NCBI GenBank assembly: GCA_040357565.1
Contig: JBDODJ010000010.1
DNA length: 64,000 nucleotides
From: Cercozoa sp. M6MM
Lineage: Eukaryota; Endomyxa: Ascetosporea
Direction: 5' to 3' (one strand)
Shown here: positions 45,699 to 56,668 of the stretch, in pieces
Position numbering within the stretch: the first letter of the stretch is position 1
How the letters are laid out: every line of letters starts with the position of its first letter
The notes under the pieces: generated by a model
Told to the model about the DNA's origin: nothing
Databases searched by the model: none
The model's input: only the letters and a program-made list of their open reading frames with translations
Translations under genes and position numbers: made by a program

Positions 45699-45967
45699 CG
45701 TGACTGCGGGCACTCGTGGTGACTCCGGCCGCATGAACTGGAATTATTGAAGATAAATTATATAATGTACTGGGCTCGGAGGTGTAAGACACGTCTACTA
45801 GTATGTTAGACGACCTTGAAGAAACGTCGTCAAGCAAGATCTTTGAAATCCGTCACGGCGCCCGGAGCGCCGGGACAAAATGAAACGCCCTTACATAACA
45901 GGGGATCAAAACCCAAAACACAAAACTGATCAACACGACGGCCACCATCACGGCGAGATTCACGCAC

Positions 45968-46079
45968 TCAGTGCGTTGCCTCGGCCACGGCGTTGAAGAG
46001 CGCTGTCAACTGGAGCGCCTCATCGCCGCCTTGCCGGAGTGCCTGTACAGGAGACACGCATACATGGTTTCGAGGTAGC

Positions 46080-46147
<68 letters not shown>

Positions 46148-48166
46148 GAGAGACTACATGCTCAGCACGACCGCAGTCGAGCAGCAAACGCGCCTTGTGC
46201 GCCTCAGCGATCGATGTACTTTCGAGGATCTGCACGGTACGGAATAAAAGGAGACATCGCTAACAGAAATTTCAGAGGACCAGAGGAACGAGCTGCCGCA
46301 GAACACCGTCAGCGCCTGCTGCTTGCTACCATGTGGAAGTAGGCGGAGCTAAACTGGGCAAGAAGTTAGAGCGGAAAAGGCAAGGTGGTACGCGCACAAT
46401 GCTCTCAACTGTCTTCAATACTGTGTCGACCGCTACACGACGAGGGGTGCGTATACAGAAAGGAACATCAACAAGACAGCGCGGTGGGCAAGACGCGTTT
46501 TAAATACCATGTGCGGGAGGCGCCTTCAACACGGTTTCGAAGGCGATTCGCACACTCTCCTGTCCATATGTATACCGTGAGGTGAGATGAAACAAGAGGA
46601 AAGGGAAGAGCTACCACATCGACATCAACAGCAACGAGTTGAACGTGCTTCGCCGTCACTTCTTGCTGTGGCAGGTCCTGTGCCTGTATGTTTGGTACAT
46701 ACCGGGTAGCAACAAGAAAACAAGAGCGATAACAATACCACAGGAATCCCCATGTCTTCCTCGTCGTCGTCACGCATGCTGTGCTCGGCCATTTCGTCCT
46801 ACGAAAGAGAAAGCACAAAGGGAAAAATATCAATAAGGGTACAGGACAAAGTATCAGAAAAATTACTTGCGTCTCGGCGTTGCTGAACATGCGCGCCGAT
46901 TGCATGGTCTGGATCGACTTGCGCATATCGCCACCACTGAATTTAGGCATAGCTGCACCTCTACCCTCCTGCGACCGCAACACCCACTTAAGTACCTCGT
47001 CTCAAGCAAGGCCTCGACGGCGCCATCCGATAGCGGCACCTGTTCGGCCGCCGCGATGCTGCGTAGCTTATCACTCATGGCCTGTGCAAGGGAATGAAAA
47101 GGTTAACTGAAAAGAAAGCACAGGGAGCAAAGGACAAAGGCCACCTGTGCCGGCAACGACTGGAAACGGAACTTTGCGCAGCGACTGCACGCGCCCACAC
47201 AGTGAAAATAGGTGGGGGTGCGGGTAAAAGTGGAGACAGAAGAGACCTACCTGGCAACTGGCGCAATGATGCGCGATACGTAGTTGCATACGAGGCAGAA
47301 ACGCGTTACTCGACTGTACTTCTCCTATGTGTACACACGTAAGCGACCAAGGAGTAAACGGAGCAGCGACACACCATGGTGCGACGCAGTGCGGTTTGTG
47401 CGTCCCGTGTCATCTAAAAGGCAGGTGGTAAAGCGTAAAGAGGTAAAAATTATCATACTTGATCGGCCTCGTCGAGAATGATGATTTTGAAAGGCGGGCA
47501 CGGTGCTCCTTGTGCCTACAGGCGTATGTATAGTAGTCGCCTTAACTCTGTACCTCGAGCAGAGCGTGTGATACATCAGACGGTTTGACGGCACCCACAG
47601 CAGTCTGCGCGAAAGTTTTCACCTGGTGTCTGCACGAGAGAAGATAGAAAGCAATCAAGTGGAAACACGGGGTGACATACCTGACGGCAGCAATGCCACG
47701 TTCGTCTACACTCAGATACATAGTTGGGCGGCAAATTGGTTTTGTGGATAAGGTACCAGAAGCATTGAGTTCCTTCACACGCGAACGCCACAGCTTGGGT
47801 CTGCAAATGGAGTAAAGGTAAAGTGCGCGCACGGAGGCGGGAAACTGGCCTACCCAAACAATTGGCGTGCAGCCGCCAGAATAGTCGATGTCTGGCACAC
47901 AAGAGTAAACATAGGTCGTCATAAAGAGCCCGGGCCTACCTTGCCGGTGCCTGGTGGTCCGTAGAATAGCAGATGCGGCAGATTGCCCGTGGCCAGAGTG
48001 TTCTGCAGTGCCGCTACCACGTCTTCCTGCCCAACACGGTCGTACAAACTGTTTGGCGACAAATGTTTGGCAACGAAATCAAAACTGCTTGACTCACCTG
48101 GTGAGCAACATCTTCCAAACGCCGCGGTCTGTACTTTTCGATCCACGGTAGCTCAGCACGCTCCAT
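45968..48166 (-). CDS. RFC4: Replication factor C small subunit (human RFC4 / yeast Rfc2 type)
   Basis: A clamp-loader AAA+ ATPase that loads PCNA onto primed DNA. ATG 48164-48166: [20 protein letters not shown]. Next [20 protein letters not shown] then YGPPGTGK (Walker A), [24 protein letters not shown] sensor region near 47700-47800, [29 protein letters not shown] (Walker B). [21 protein letters not shown] text follows with the SRC arginine-finger region near 47250, then [40 protein letters not shown] and the collar exons [56 protein letters not shown] and [20 protein letters not shown] (TGA 45968-45970). An acidic insert ([17 protein letters not shown]) lies before the collar. It has about 12 introns, one holding a (GA)n tract. 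Some middle exon text is inferred from the family. Confidence 0.9.
46081..46151. repeat. (GA)n microsatellite in the last RFC intron
   Basis: Pure GA then GAAA-interrupted on the + strand, so CT-rich on the sense strand close to the 5' side of the intron. Confidence 0.93.
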
Positions 48167-48447
48167 CCTGATCTGTCTTACTTATTATGTACAGTTTTGG
48201 TACTTTTCAATGCACGGTACAGTACAGTAGCTCGGCACGCGCCTCTCACGCCAGTGCTAATAAGAAACCCAGTGCACTGACACCCGTGGGTACCCAGCCG
48301 GTTAAGGATGTTGTGCCGGCCAGGCGTACTTTAAAAAATAAAAATAATATTAGTAAGCTGGGCGTTTAATCCGAGTACAGTACTGTAGCGTTGGTGCGTG
48401 TTGGGTTCGTGCGTGTGGGGTTCTTATCTTCAGTTTTACAGATAAAT

Positions 48448-48984
48448 ATGGGCAAAAACAAACGGAATACGTCAAACAAGGTACACATATTGTTAATTTG
48501 TCTTTGTTGTGAGTGGGTTTGTGCCTTGTTGGACAGAGTGCAGCGAAGAAGGGTTTCAAAAAAAAGTACCAAAAAGGCAAGCAACGTGTGAAGGGTACAT
48601 GGCAATTGAGATAGACAAACCCTTCTGTAATGAAGGTGTTTGTGAAGATATGGATGAGAGGCAGGAGGCACTGCAGAAGGTGCGAAACGGCACTGCCAAG
48701 CCGCGTGCCCTGGATCCTGATCTCCCCGGGTATACCCTTCACGCTGAAAGTAAGCTATGTGCGTGTATGTGTGTGTGTATCTGTGTCTGTACAGTCTGGG
48801 TCAGTTCGAGTGCTTGTTCTGTGATCGGCACTTTAAGGACGCGGCCACACTATCGCAGCACTGCCGCACCAAGCTGCACAAGAAGATGTACTTTTTATTT
48901 GTTTGCCTTTCAAGCTTCCGTCTATTTAAGCTGTCTTACAGGGTCAAGAGAGCAGCCGAGCCGATGTACACACAGGCGCACACA

Positions 48985-49027
<43 letters not shown>

Positions 49028-49048
49028 ACGCACACGCACACGCACACG

Positions 49049-49081
<33 letters not shown>

Positions 49082-49196
49082 TTTCTTTTTATCGCTTGGG
49101 CAGGAAGAAGCCGATGCCGCTGCCGGTCTCGGACGGGAGAAGTACTCAAACACCGAGAAGCCGACTGCAGCCGACGATGGAGCCATGGTCAACTAA
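48448..49196 (+). CDS. Bud20/ZNF593-type zinc-finger ribosome-biogenesis factor
   Basis: Bud20 shuttles with pre-60S ribosomal particles. Exon 1 MGKNKRNTSNK (ATG 48448-48450), exon 2 SAAKKGFKKKYQKGKQRVK, then a very short intron (48595-48614) and DKPFCNEGVCEDMDERQEAL with ALDPDLPG, the family's D-P-D-L-P-G. A donor inside the last Gly codon (CCCCGG/GTATAC) joins LGQFECLFCDRHFKDAATLS then QHCRTKLHKKM, a C2H2 finger C-x2-C-x12-H-x5-H. VKRAAEPMYTQ then joins EEADAAAGLGREKYSNTEKP across an intron filled with CA repeats; the matching donor is CAG/GCGCAC, a GC-AG intron. The end is ADDGAMVN, TAA 49194-49196. Total of about 135 residues fits the family. Confidence 0.85.
48970..49080 (+). repeat. (CA)n microsatellite in the last ZNF593-homologue intron
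   Basis: CA units with ACGCACACGCAC interruptions in the middle. The tract begins within a few bases of the exon end, right at the inferred GC donor. Confidence 0.92.
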
Positions 49197-49339
49197 AGAG
49201 GCGCCTACGCTACTCCGCTCCGCTCGACTCGAGCTCGGATGTAACAGTAGTTTACATGACGGAGTTTTACTTTCGTTTCGTTTCATCCGCTGGACGCAAG
49301 AGCCGTCCGCCGCCGTCGCCGCCCGACGAAAGGTGTGCT

Positions 49340-49725
49340 ACGTCGGCGCTTGTGTTTCGTATGACAGGTTCCTGTCTATGAGAAGACCGAGGCTTCTCAT
49401 TTTGTCAGCTTGCTCGATGTCTTCTCTCTCGTTGTTGGGACAGTGTTTTCATTCTTATTTTTGAGGTCTCTGATTGTCTTCTTTCCCAGTTGGATGAACT
49501 CGACTGAGTCTTTAAATTTGTGGGTGCAAATTTCATGCCGTTGCGTTTAGCCCAGGTGGTGGCTGTGTCCAGTATGCGCTTACACAGTCATCGGCGTATC
49601 CGACACTATGCGCAGTCGAGTGGTTACCGTTGCTGTAAGTTTATAGTTACGAAGGTGTTGTTTCATGTGGTAGCCTGCATGTCATCGAGGAAAGTTATTG
49701 CGAGTAGAGAGCTGCGAAGATTTCA
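49340..49725 (-). mobile_element. Decayed fragment of the LINE reverse transcriptase
   Basis: Matches 30520-30930 in the same orientation, e.g. CGTATGACAGGTTCCTGTCT, CTCATTTTGTCAGCTTGCTC and GCGTTTAGCCCAGGTGGTGG, but with deletions and frame changes: the RT frame is destroyed and the YADD region reduced. It covers the RT C-terminal half. It lies between the ends of the ZNF593-like and acyl-CoA oxidase genes; the rest of 49197-49340 shows nothing. Confidence 0.85.
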
Positions 49726-49824
49726 GAACATTTCTAATAGGGAGTCGGACAGTATTCTATCCGCCAACGGATCTGTTCGCTCGACAGTCCGTTCGTCGAG
49801 GTGCTGCCGGCCACTGGCGCATGT

Positions 49825-52060
49825 TCACTTGCTCTGGAATACCATTAACGAACGGTAATTGCAGCACTGACAAAGTAAAAAAAAAAACGAAGCAAGTATC
49901 AATACCTTCTTGTTGCGCGCCTTGAAAGCCGACAAACCGGTGATGGCACGACCCGTCACGAGTGTGTTGACCTCGTAAGAGCCCTCGTAGCTGTAGAAAA
50001 TAACAACTGTGGCTTAGGAGGGCAGGAAAGGTTTAAAAAGTTACGTGTAGACGGCCTCCATATCGCAGAAGGATTTGGCGACGCCGTACTCAAGCACAAT
50101 GCCATTGCCACCCACCACCTGAGGTTGAGGATTAAGAAGGTACAGAACGACGGACAGAAGAAAATCTACCTCGCGAGCCAGCGCGACGACTTCACGGCCA
50201 CGTAGTGAATTCCAAGCCTTGACCTGTCGTGCGCACCATGTATGACGCGGACAAAGAGAAATATGTCGTAAGAAGGCAAACCATGGTGATGTGCTCCATG
50301 CGTGCCGTGCCTTGCTCGACCATACGCGTCACTCGCTCAGCCAGCAGCCACATCGCCTGAATCGTGCCTACGCCGACAATACATACACATCGACAACAAG
50401 CTCCTTTGGCACACACCAACTGTACAAACGCAAACGCACCGAGCATGCGTACAAGTTTCTCCTGCATGAGCTGGTAGGCCGCCAGTGGCGCGCCGAATTG
50501 CGTGCGCTGTTTTGCATATCAGATCGTTTCAGGGAAAAACGGAGGTAAAGGAAGCGAAGCGATACCTTCTTGAGGTAGGCAAGGGCCGCATCGTACGCAC
50601 CCATGCAGATTCCGACCTATACATGCGTGCTTGGGGTAGAAGAATAGAGGGACGAGCAAACAGTTTACAGGCAGCCAGCCGACAAAGACGCGCGAGAGCT
50701 GCAGCGCCTTGCCGACACCAGTAGCAAAGGTGCGACCCTTGGGCATTACGTTGCGGTCCGGCACGAACACCTGTCCGCAAGAGAGATAATATCAGAAAAC
50801 GAACTAATAAGTAAGTGGAAAAGGAGGTATACCTTGTTGAAGGTCATGTGCGCGTTCTGCACCATGCGCAGCGCGATCTTGTTCTTGATCGTGCGCAGCG
50901 TGAGACCCGGGGCACCGCCTTCGACAATGAAGCCTTGGACTTGGTTCGTCTGGTCGTTACGCTACGCACATTGCATCGATACAGGAGCAAACGGAGGTAG
51001 GGGAGAGCTACCGCCCAGACAACGATAACGTCGGCTAAGGTGCCGTTGCCAATCCAACGCTTCTTACCTAATGATTTACACGAGCATAGGAGCTGGGGTC
51101 AAGCAAAGTAGGAATTATACCACTGATCTCATAGCCACCGGGAACCTTTCGCGCAATCGTTTGCAGCGAAGATGCGTCGCTGCCAAAATCCGGCTCCGTC
51201 AGGCAGAAGCAGCCAATCTTTTTGAAGGACTGAGCAAAACGGTGAAAGAAGTAAAGAGCAAAGAGGAGGTAAAGGAAGTAAAGAACAAAGGGTAAAGAGG
51301 GTAAAGTGAAGTAAAAAGCAAATACGGTCATGTCGGTAAAGAAGCGCTGCTTCTGCTCCTCACTGCCGCAAATCGCGATAGACTCCATCGCCAGGCCACT
51401 ACGTGCAAAGCTTGAGTAAATGCGGTTTGGCTTAAAGGGTTAAAGAAAGAGAAATACCCATGCACCATGTACAGTGTGGCCACAGAAGCGTCCACACGCG
51501 CCATTTCAGTGCACGCCATCGCGGTCTCCATCAACGCTGCTCAAGAAAGGGGCGGGTTGGAGTAGGAGTAGGAACAACAAAAAAAAAGAGCGGACTCAAG
51601 CCGGGTGCTCCGTAGCCGCCAACACAACCACCAACGAGTCCTGTTGCAGCCAGTTTCGGCAGCAGGTGGGTCTGCGCAATGAACAGGATAAGGAGGGAAC
51701 GAAATAACAAGAAAGGGCGGAAAAGGTACCGGGAATTTAGCCTCGTCCACCATGTCGTCAATCTTGCCGCGCACCTCGGTCTCCATGAAGTCGCGCACCT
51801 TCTTGCGAATCGCACGCTCACCTTCCGTCAACTGCACGGGTCGCACAAGCAGCAAGGTCACAACATTTGCAACACATGGCGACAGCTGGCAGATACGTTG
51901 GCATCGAAGTTGATAAAGTCGCTTTCAGGGGGGAATTCGCTGCAGAAGAAACCACACGCTAAAAAGAAGATCGAGCTGTCCTCACTTGTCTTTCTGTCAC
52001 ATGTCCTTACGTTGGCAGGTGCGGCAGCTCGGCCTTGCCCTGGGTGCGATCCACCGACAT
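49825..52060 (-). CDS. Acyl-CoA oxidase 4 / glutaryl-CoA dehydrogenase-type flavoprotein
   Basis: Oxidises the alpha-beta bond of acyl-CoA using FAD. About 13 short exons. ATG 52058-52060 [17 protein letters not shown], then [38 protein letters not shown] and [20 protein letters not shown]. Flavin and substrate motifs: [53 protein letters not shown] and [20 protein letters not shown]. The C-domain: [77 protein letters not shown] and [23 protein letters not shown][ST]Y[DE][IV]NTLVTGR is characteristic of plant ACX4 and glutaryl-CoA dehydrogenase relatives. The predicted end (LMVFQSK, TGA 49825-49827) lacks a clear peroxisomal SKL-type signal, and no strong mitochondrial presequence is visible, so location is open. 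Confidence 0.87.
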
Positions 52061-52550
52061 GAGACGATTCTCCGGTCCTGAAGTCAAGTACTTGTTGGCT
52101 GACTTCCACAAAATTGGTCACTTTGCCCGCAAAACGCCACCACCCAGAAAATCAAGAAAAGGTCCAAAACAAATGCAATGAAGGGCAGCGACTTGAACGC
52201 ATAAATGCCACAGTGCACACACTGTCACGGTGTAGTGCAAAAACCAGCAGAAAGCTCGGCAACAAAAAAGTGAAACTGTATTTTAGCATGCAGGCTGGTC
52301 ATACCAAAGTCTGGAATATTGTAGAATTATGCGTACGAGCTTGTGGAAATGGCAGTTCACTGCTTGACAAAATAGCAATACTTGTATTTTTTCCTGCACA
52401 GCGATTTTGTTTGTACAGTCCAGGTGGGACAAGGCTGTGCAGGGTAAAGACGATCAATCACCTCCTGGAGGTGCCATTGTCAGCAAACACACGTGTGCGC
52501 ATAGCGGGTCCCTCTGAGTTACTGTATTAAAGTCCTTTGCATTTTCGACG
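52061..52550. other. Divergent intergenic region
   Basis: 490 bp between the acyl-CoA oxidase and glycosyltransferase starts. Open frames here are short and without family resemblance. Presumed promoters; no motif identified. Confidence 0.4.
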
Positions 52551-54947
52551 ATGCTGTCATCCGTGCCACCTTCGCGCTCGAGCAGCTTAGCGGCGCAGGT
52601 ATTGTACGTGTCGCTTGTATTGGGTAAAAGTCAAAGGCATCTGTTTGACTGTAGCTAGGTCGCCTGATTGGCAATTTGCGACGCGGCAAGGCGCCCACAT
52701 CGAGGACACAATGGGCCTTGTTGATGTGCTTCGTTGTGACGGGTCTGTTCGTGCTGTCGTCGGTGATATCGGCGCTTTCAGGCACAGAGACTAAGCTTCC
52801 CACAAACACACACAGCGTGGCAGTCTCCACATTTGGGGCACAGGTGGGTCATGCTGGATATACCTTTGCGTTTGGGAACGAGATTGTCACGTCAGGGCCA
52901 CCCGTCGAAACGACACAAGGAGCTGTTTAGAGCCGAACCTATTCTGGTACCCTATGTTTGGTTCGATTACTCATTGCTACCTCTGATATTCACAACATCG
53001 CCAGTGGCCGAGCAAGAAGGCACAGCAGCGGCAGGCGACCGTGTTCGTCGGCATTCCGTCCTTTCGCGACTCACTGTGCTTCCGTACCGTGCAGTCGTTG
53101 TTTCGCAAGGCCAAACATCCGCACCGCTTGCGTGTTGGCATCTACGACCAAGTATTGCGATTATTTTACTTTCCCTTATTTCGTTATTTACCTGATGTGC
53201 AGGTGGACCCACACGAAGGCGACGTGCCTTGCTCGCACTTTGTCGATGTCTGCAATGATGTACCCACTTCAGGAAGTTAGAAGGGTCTGCAGAAAGGAGA
53301 GTACACCGTGTACACGCAGGAAAATGAGAAAGACAGGGGCGCTGAGTGCGACCACATCGCCAATGTCGTAATCGAGGAGGTCGGCTCTTCAATGGCCACG
53401 GGCGTTCCCACCGCGCGCTACCAGATGGAGAAATTACTTGGTATATGCGCTTTTTTGTGTTTGTACTTCACTTTCGTTCCTCCATTTCTTGTGCAGACAA
53501 TGACTCAGAATTCTTTGTTCAAGTCGATGCTCACACCATATTTGATCCCGGTACCGATATCAGTATCACATACAGCCGATGAGATCCCTTTACTCTCGCA
53601 CAGAGTGGGACACGCGAATGATCGCCCAGTGGCAGAACACGGAAAATGAGTTTGCCGTGCTCACAGTAACTGTAGTTTCCTGTTCTCCCATTCACCTATG
53701 ATCCCGTCCATGAGCAGCACTACCCCAACGTTGCCGACTACAGCGACGATGACTATAAGCGCGCCAACTCGCTCAGGTAGAAAGAGACTTTGCCTCTGAA
53801 CCAACCTTCCAATATTCAGCGACGCTTAGTGTGCTGTGCGGGGCCAAGACTAAGGGTGCCATGAACGGCTTCACCAAGTGGAGTGGTCAGGTAGCGCATG
53901 AGCCAACCTTTTTCTGATCCTGCTGGTCCTTCGTGTTTCGTTTACCCCCTGAGTCTCCATTCAGGTGTGGAACAAACGCACGCTAAAGTCTCCCAAAGAT
54001 GTGCCTATTTTGATGCCGTTCTGGGGCGGCGGTCTTTCCTTCAGCAAGGCGCACCGTGTGCGCAACGTTCCCTACGATCCACGACTTCTTTTCGTGTACC
54101 CTTTTTCCTCCATTGTTCCCTACGATCCACGACTTCTTTTCGTGTACCCTTTTTCCTCCATTGTTAATTTTTTGCTCACTTTGCCGATCAGTTTTGATGC
54201 CGATGAGTTGACACTTTCAGCGCGCCTCTTTACAGTAAATCCCACCCACTTTAACTCTAAAGTTACGTTACCTTCCTGCCGATCAGACGGGGTACGATTG
54301 CTATGCGCCCACGGAGAACCTTGTGTACCACTATTACGCCTCGGCGGTCAAGCGTCCGCACGTCTGGGACGAGGGTTGGGACATCAAGTCCAAGGTAGCT
54401 TCCCGTGCTAGCCTGACCATCTTTCTTTCCCGCCTAGGTATCCCTTTCGTTTTTCACCTCCAGACCAACAAGAAGTCAGCCGAGCGAGTGCATGCGCTCT
54501 TCGGCATGCCGGTCGACTCGATGAAACACCCGGATACCAGCGAGGTGGCCGTTGGCGAACTTTACGGCCTCGGACAAGCGCGCACTCTGCAGGATTTTTG
54601 GCAGTTTGCGCGCATGGATATAACTGTGAGTTTGTAACTCTCGGTGTCTGCATACCCGCTCAGACACAAATCTTGGGTTACAAGTGCAGAAGAATCCACC
54701 CGAGACGACTGACTTCTGTGCTGACATGGCGGCCAATCCACTCAAGGTAAACTTAAACTGTGCCGACTGTGGGTGTGTCAAGGAATTGGATTTTCCGGTC
54801 CACTGCAGCTGGCGCCCTATCAGCGAGATCCTGCCGAGGTTAACCACATCTACTAGTTTTCGTTCCGCACCGTCGGCCATTCAGTTTCTCGTCTGCTCAA
54901 CATACGATGGATATCGCATCACTACACAGCACTCGCACACACGCTGA
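52551..54947 (+). CDS. GT60-like GlcNAc-transferase, type II membrane protein
   Basis: Relative of Skp1-hydroxyproline/polypeptide GlcNAc-transferases (GT60, PF11397 type). ATG 52551 MLSSVPPSRSSSLAAQ, then an exon with one hydrophobic helix WALLMCFVVTGLFVLSSVIS, a type II anchor. The catalytic part starts RQATVFVGIPSFRDSLCFRT then VQSLFRKAKHPHRLRVGIYD (family: I-P-S-[FY]-R-D). Then SMATGVPTARYQMEKLL and DSEFFVQVDAHTIFDP, where the QxDxH box is the metal-binding equivalent of DXD. Then EWDTRMIAQWQNTENEFAVL, DVPILMPFWGGGLSFSKAHR, NVPYDPRLLF, FDADELTLSARLF and GYDCYAPTENLVYHYYASAV. Later come SAERVHALFGMPVDSMKHPD and a final Cys-containing exon (VNLNCADCGCVKEL), with stop about 54945. A 48-bp tandem duplication spans one exon end. 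A membrane anchor suggests a secretory-pathway rather than cytosolic enzyme. Confidence 0.78.
54067..54162 (+). repeat. Two perfect 48-bp tandem units over an exon-intron junction
   Basis: GTTCCCTACGATCCACGACT...CTCCATT occurs twice without a mismatch (54067-54114, 54115-54162). Each unit holds the codons VPYDPRLLF, a candidate GTGTAC donor and a pyrimidine-rich start of intron. 48 is a multiple of three, so the frame survives whichever donor is used. Confidence 0.95.
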
Positions 54948-55084
54948 TGCTGGTCCAATCACTGGTAACTCAGTCGCCTGCACGGTACAGTACGTCCCAC
55001 TGCGCTGAACAAAAACCGAACTCCGCCAGATGCCAAACTGTTCCATCAGCTAGTGTGACGCACGCGAGCAGAGTTAATTTCGTT

Positions 55085-56150
55085 GTGTTTCGAACGAATG
55101 CGAGAGTCGTTTGGCAGCGCGCCGCTTCGCGGCACCCGCAAACAGGGCGACGGTATGGTCAAAGCGCTGGGGCGCCGCGTGCCGCAGCTGCGCTTCAAGC
55201 ATTACACAGCATTCCAATACGTGGCGCCGCGTGCTGTTGATGCTTTAGCTGTACCCAGTTAATCTATTGTTTCTTTATTCCCATTTATTCTCTGGCCTCC
55301 AGGAGATGAAGAAGGACGGAAGTGCGCCTGTCATCGTGTTTCCGCAGTACGCGCACTTTTCGTGCACTACATCGAGCTCGTCACTAAACGAGCTCTTCTC
55401 GCTGTCTGATATTCAGGGTACACTCTCGTAACCTGTGAAGCTGTCTCCCCTTAATCTCTTGCCTTGTTGTTCTTCGCAGACATGGACTGCTCCCTCATTG
55501 ATCGCTGGCACCTCCACGAGGTGTGTCATCCTCTTTGCTCTGCTGACCGATATTTATCCTATCTCTTTGACTTCTTTCCATCGCGTCGCCAGGTCTTTTT
55601 GACGGCAGCAGCCCAGCGTATCATTGACTCCTACGAGCACGAGCGTGATGAGGACCCTCTCGTACTGTTCTCGGCACACTTCGTGCCAATGCAGACCGTC
55701 TTGAAAGGTGTGTGTCTGTCTGTGTTTTGTCGCTTTACCTTCTTGCACCCTATACCTTAGCTCTCGTTATCATATCTTGTCTTCAGGTGACGCTACGTTG
55801 GTGAGATTGCCGCCTCTGTCAAAGGTGTCATGCACTTGTCAACAGCACCTGGTACACACTCCACGTTTGTCATACACATCCTACCAAATTACTCACGCTT
55901 TCCTCAGAAAAAACAAGGCAAGCCGCACTTGCGACATCTCTTGTCATGGCAGAGCAAGGTGAACACAGTGAGCCTTTTTGCTTCACTTCCTTTTTATTGT
56001 ATGGTAGGTCGGCTTCATGCCGTGGATGGCGCCGTCCGCTGAGACAGTTATCGAACAGGTAATGAGCTCCACATACACAACACACACGCGCGTGCACACC
56101 TCGTGTACCTCCCGTGTTTAGCTGGGTGCACAAGGCTGTCAACTTTGAGT
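55085..56150 (+). pseudogene. Ferrochelatase-like fragment, broken at both ends
   Basis: Ferrochelatase inserts iron into protoporphyrin. Recognisable exons: FGSAPLRGTRKQGDGMVKAL (family: G-x-S-P-[IL]-x-x-x-T-x-x-Q), KHYTAFQYVAPRAVDAL, VIVFPQYAHFSCTTSSSSLN then ELFSL, SLIDRWHLHE, IIDSYEHERDEDPLVLFSAH then FVPMQTVLK (with the catalytic SAH), AASVKGVMHLS, HLLSWQSK and VGFMPWMAPSAETVIEQ. Three defects: roughly the first 90 residues of the family have no counterpart upstream; at about 55786-55800 the conserved G-D-P-Y-V needs one more base than is present; and after TVIEQ the next exon reads LGAQGCQL and stops at about 56150, before the conserved P-[IV]-[AG]-F-x-[ST]-[ED]-H-x-E-T-L region. Splice sites are still good, so decay is recent, or the assembly is wrong here. 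A LINE tail lies 230 bp downstream. Confidence 0.65.
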
Positions 56151-56384
56151 TGCAGTAACACGACACGACAGAACAAACCCGTTCGGTCATGAAATAGGAC
56201 GTGCTGCCGTGCACAGCGCGGCCGATAGGCTATCTTACGGACGCATAAGTCAACCTCAATCGATTTACGTTTCTGTCACTTGAATGCTTCGGTTGGCAGT
56301 GACCGTACGTTCAGTTACTGGTCAGGTTACTCAGGTACTAGTTAACCCAGGTTGTCCCAACGCAAGATGTCCTGGCCTCCACTC

Positions 56385-56485
56385 TAAGCGGGGACGGTGA
56401 ACTACGCTACGGCCATGCGCTTGTGACCCACCCAGGACTGACTGGTACAGGGAAACTACATACTGTAGTAGTTGAAAACTACCGT
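56385..56485 (+). mobile_element. LINE 3'-tail fragment
   Basis: CTAAGCGGGGACGGT, CGGCCATGCGCTTGTGACCC and GGAAACTACATACTGTAGTA parallel the tail at 40390-40480 with substitutions. Short, degraded; ends in an imperfect palindrome CTACATACTGTAG. Confidence 0.55.
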
Positions 56486-56617
56486 TCTTAGTCTCCTGAC
56501 GCGAAGTGGCGACGTTTACCGTACATACCATACCGTGCGGTCGTCGCGTGGTGCTACGGTAGTAGCTAGTCAGGTATAACAAACGGAAATCAATGCAACC
56601 AGTGAAAGCGACGCGAG

Positions 56618-56665
56618 CCGGAGAAGCTGTGGGCCGGAGAAGCTGTGGGCCGGAGAAGCTGTGGG
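56618..56665 (+). repeat. Three 16-bp tandem repeats
   Basis: CCGGAGAAGCTGTGGG three times in a row, just beyond the 3' end of the leftward gene that stops at 56669. Confidence 0.95.
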
Positions 56666-56668
56666 AGC

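Noticed and set aside
45850-45885. GC-rich hairpin (GGCGCCCGGAGCGCC) between the carrier and RFC 3' ends
   Set aside because: Looks like a bacterial terminator, but this is a eukaryotic genome; short and probably chance.
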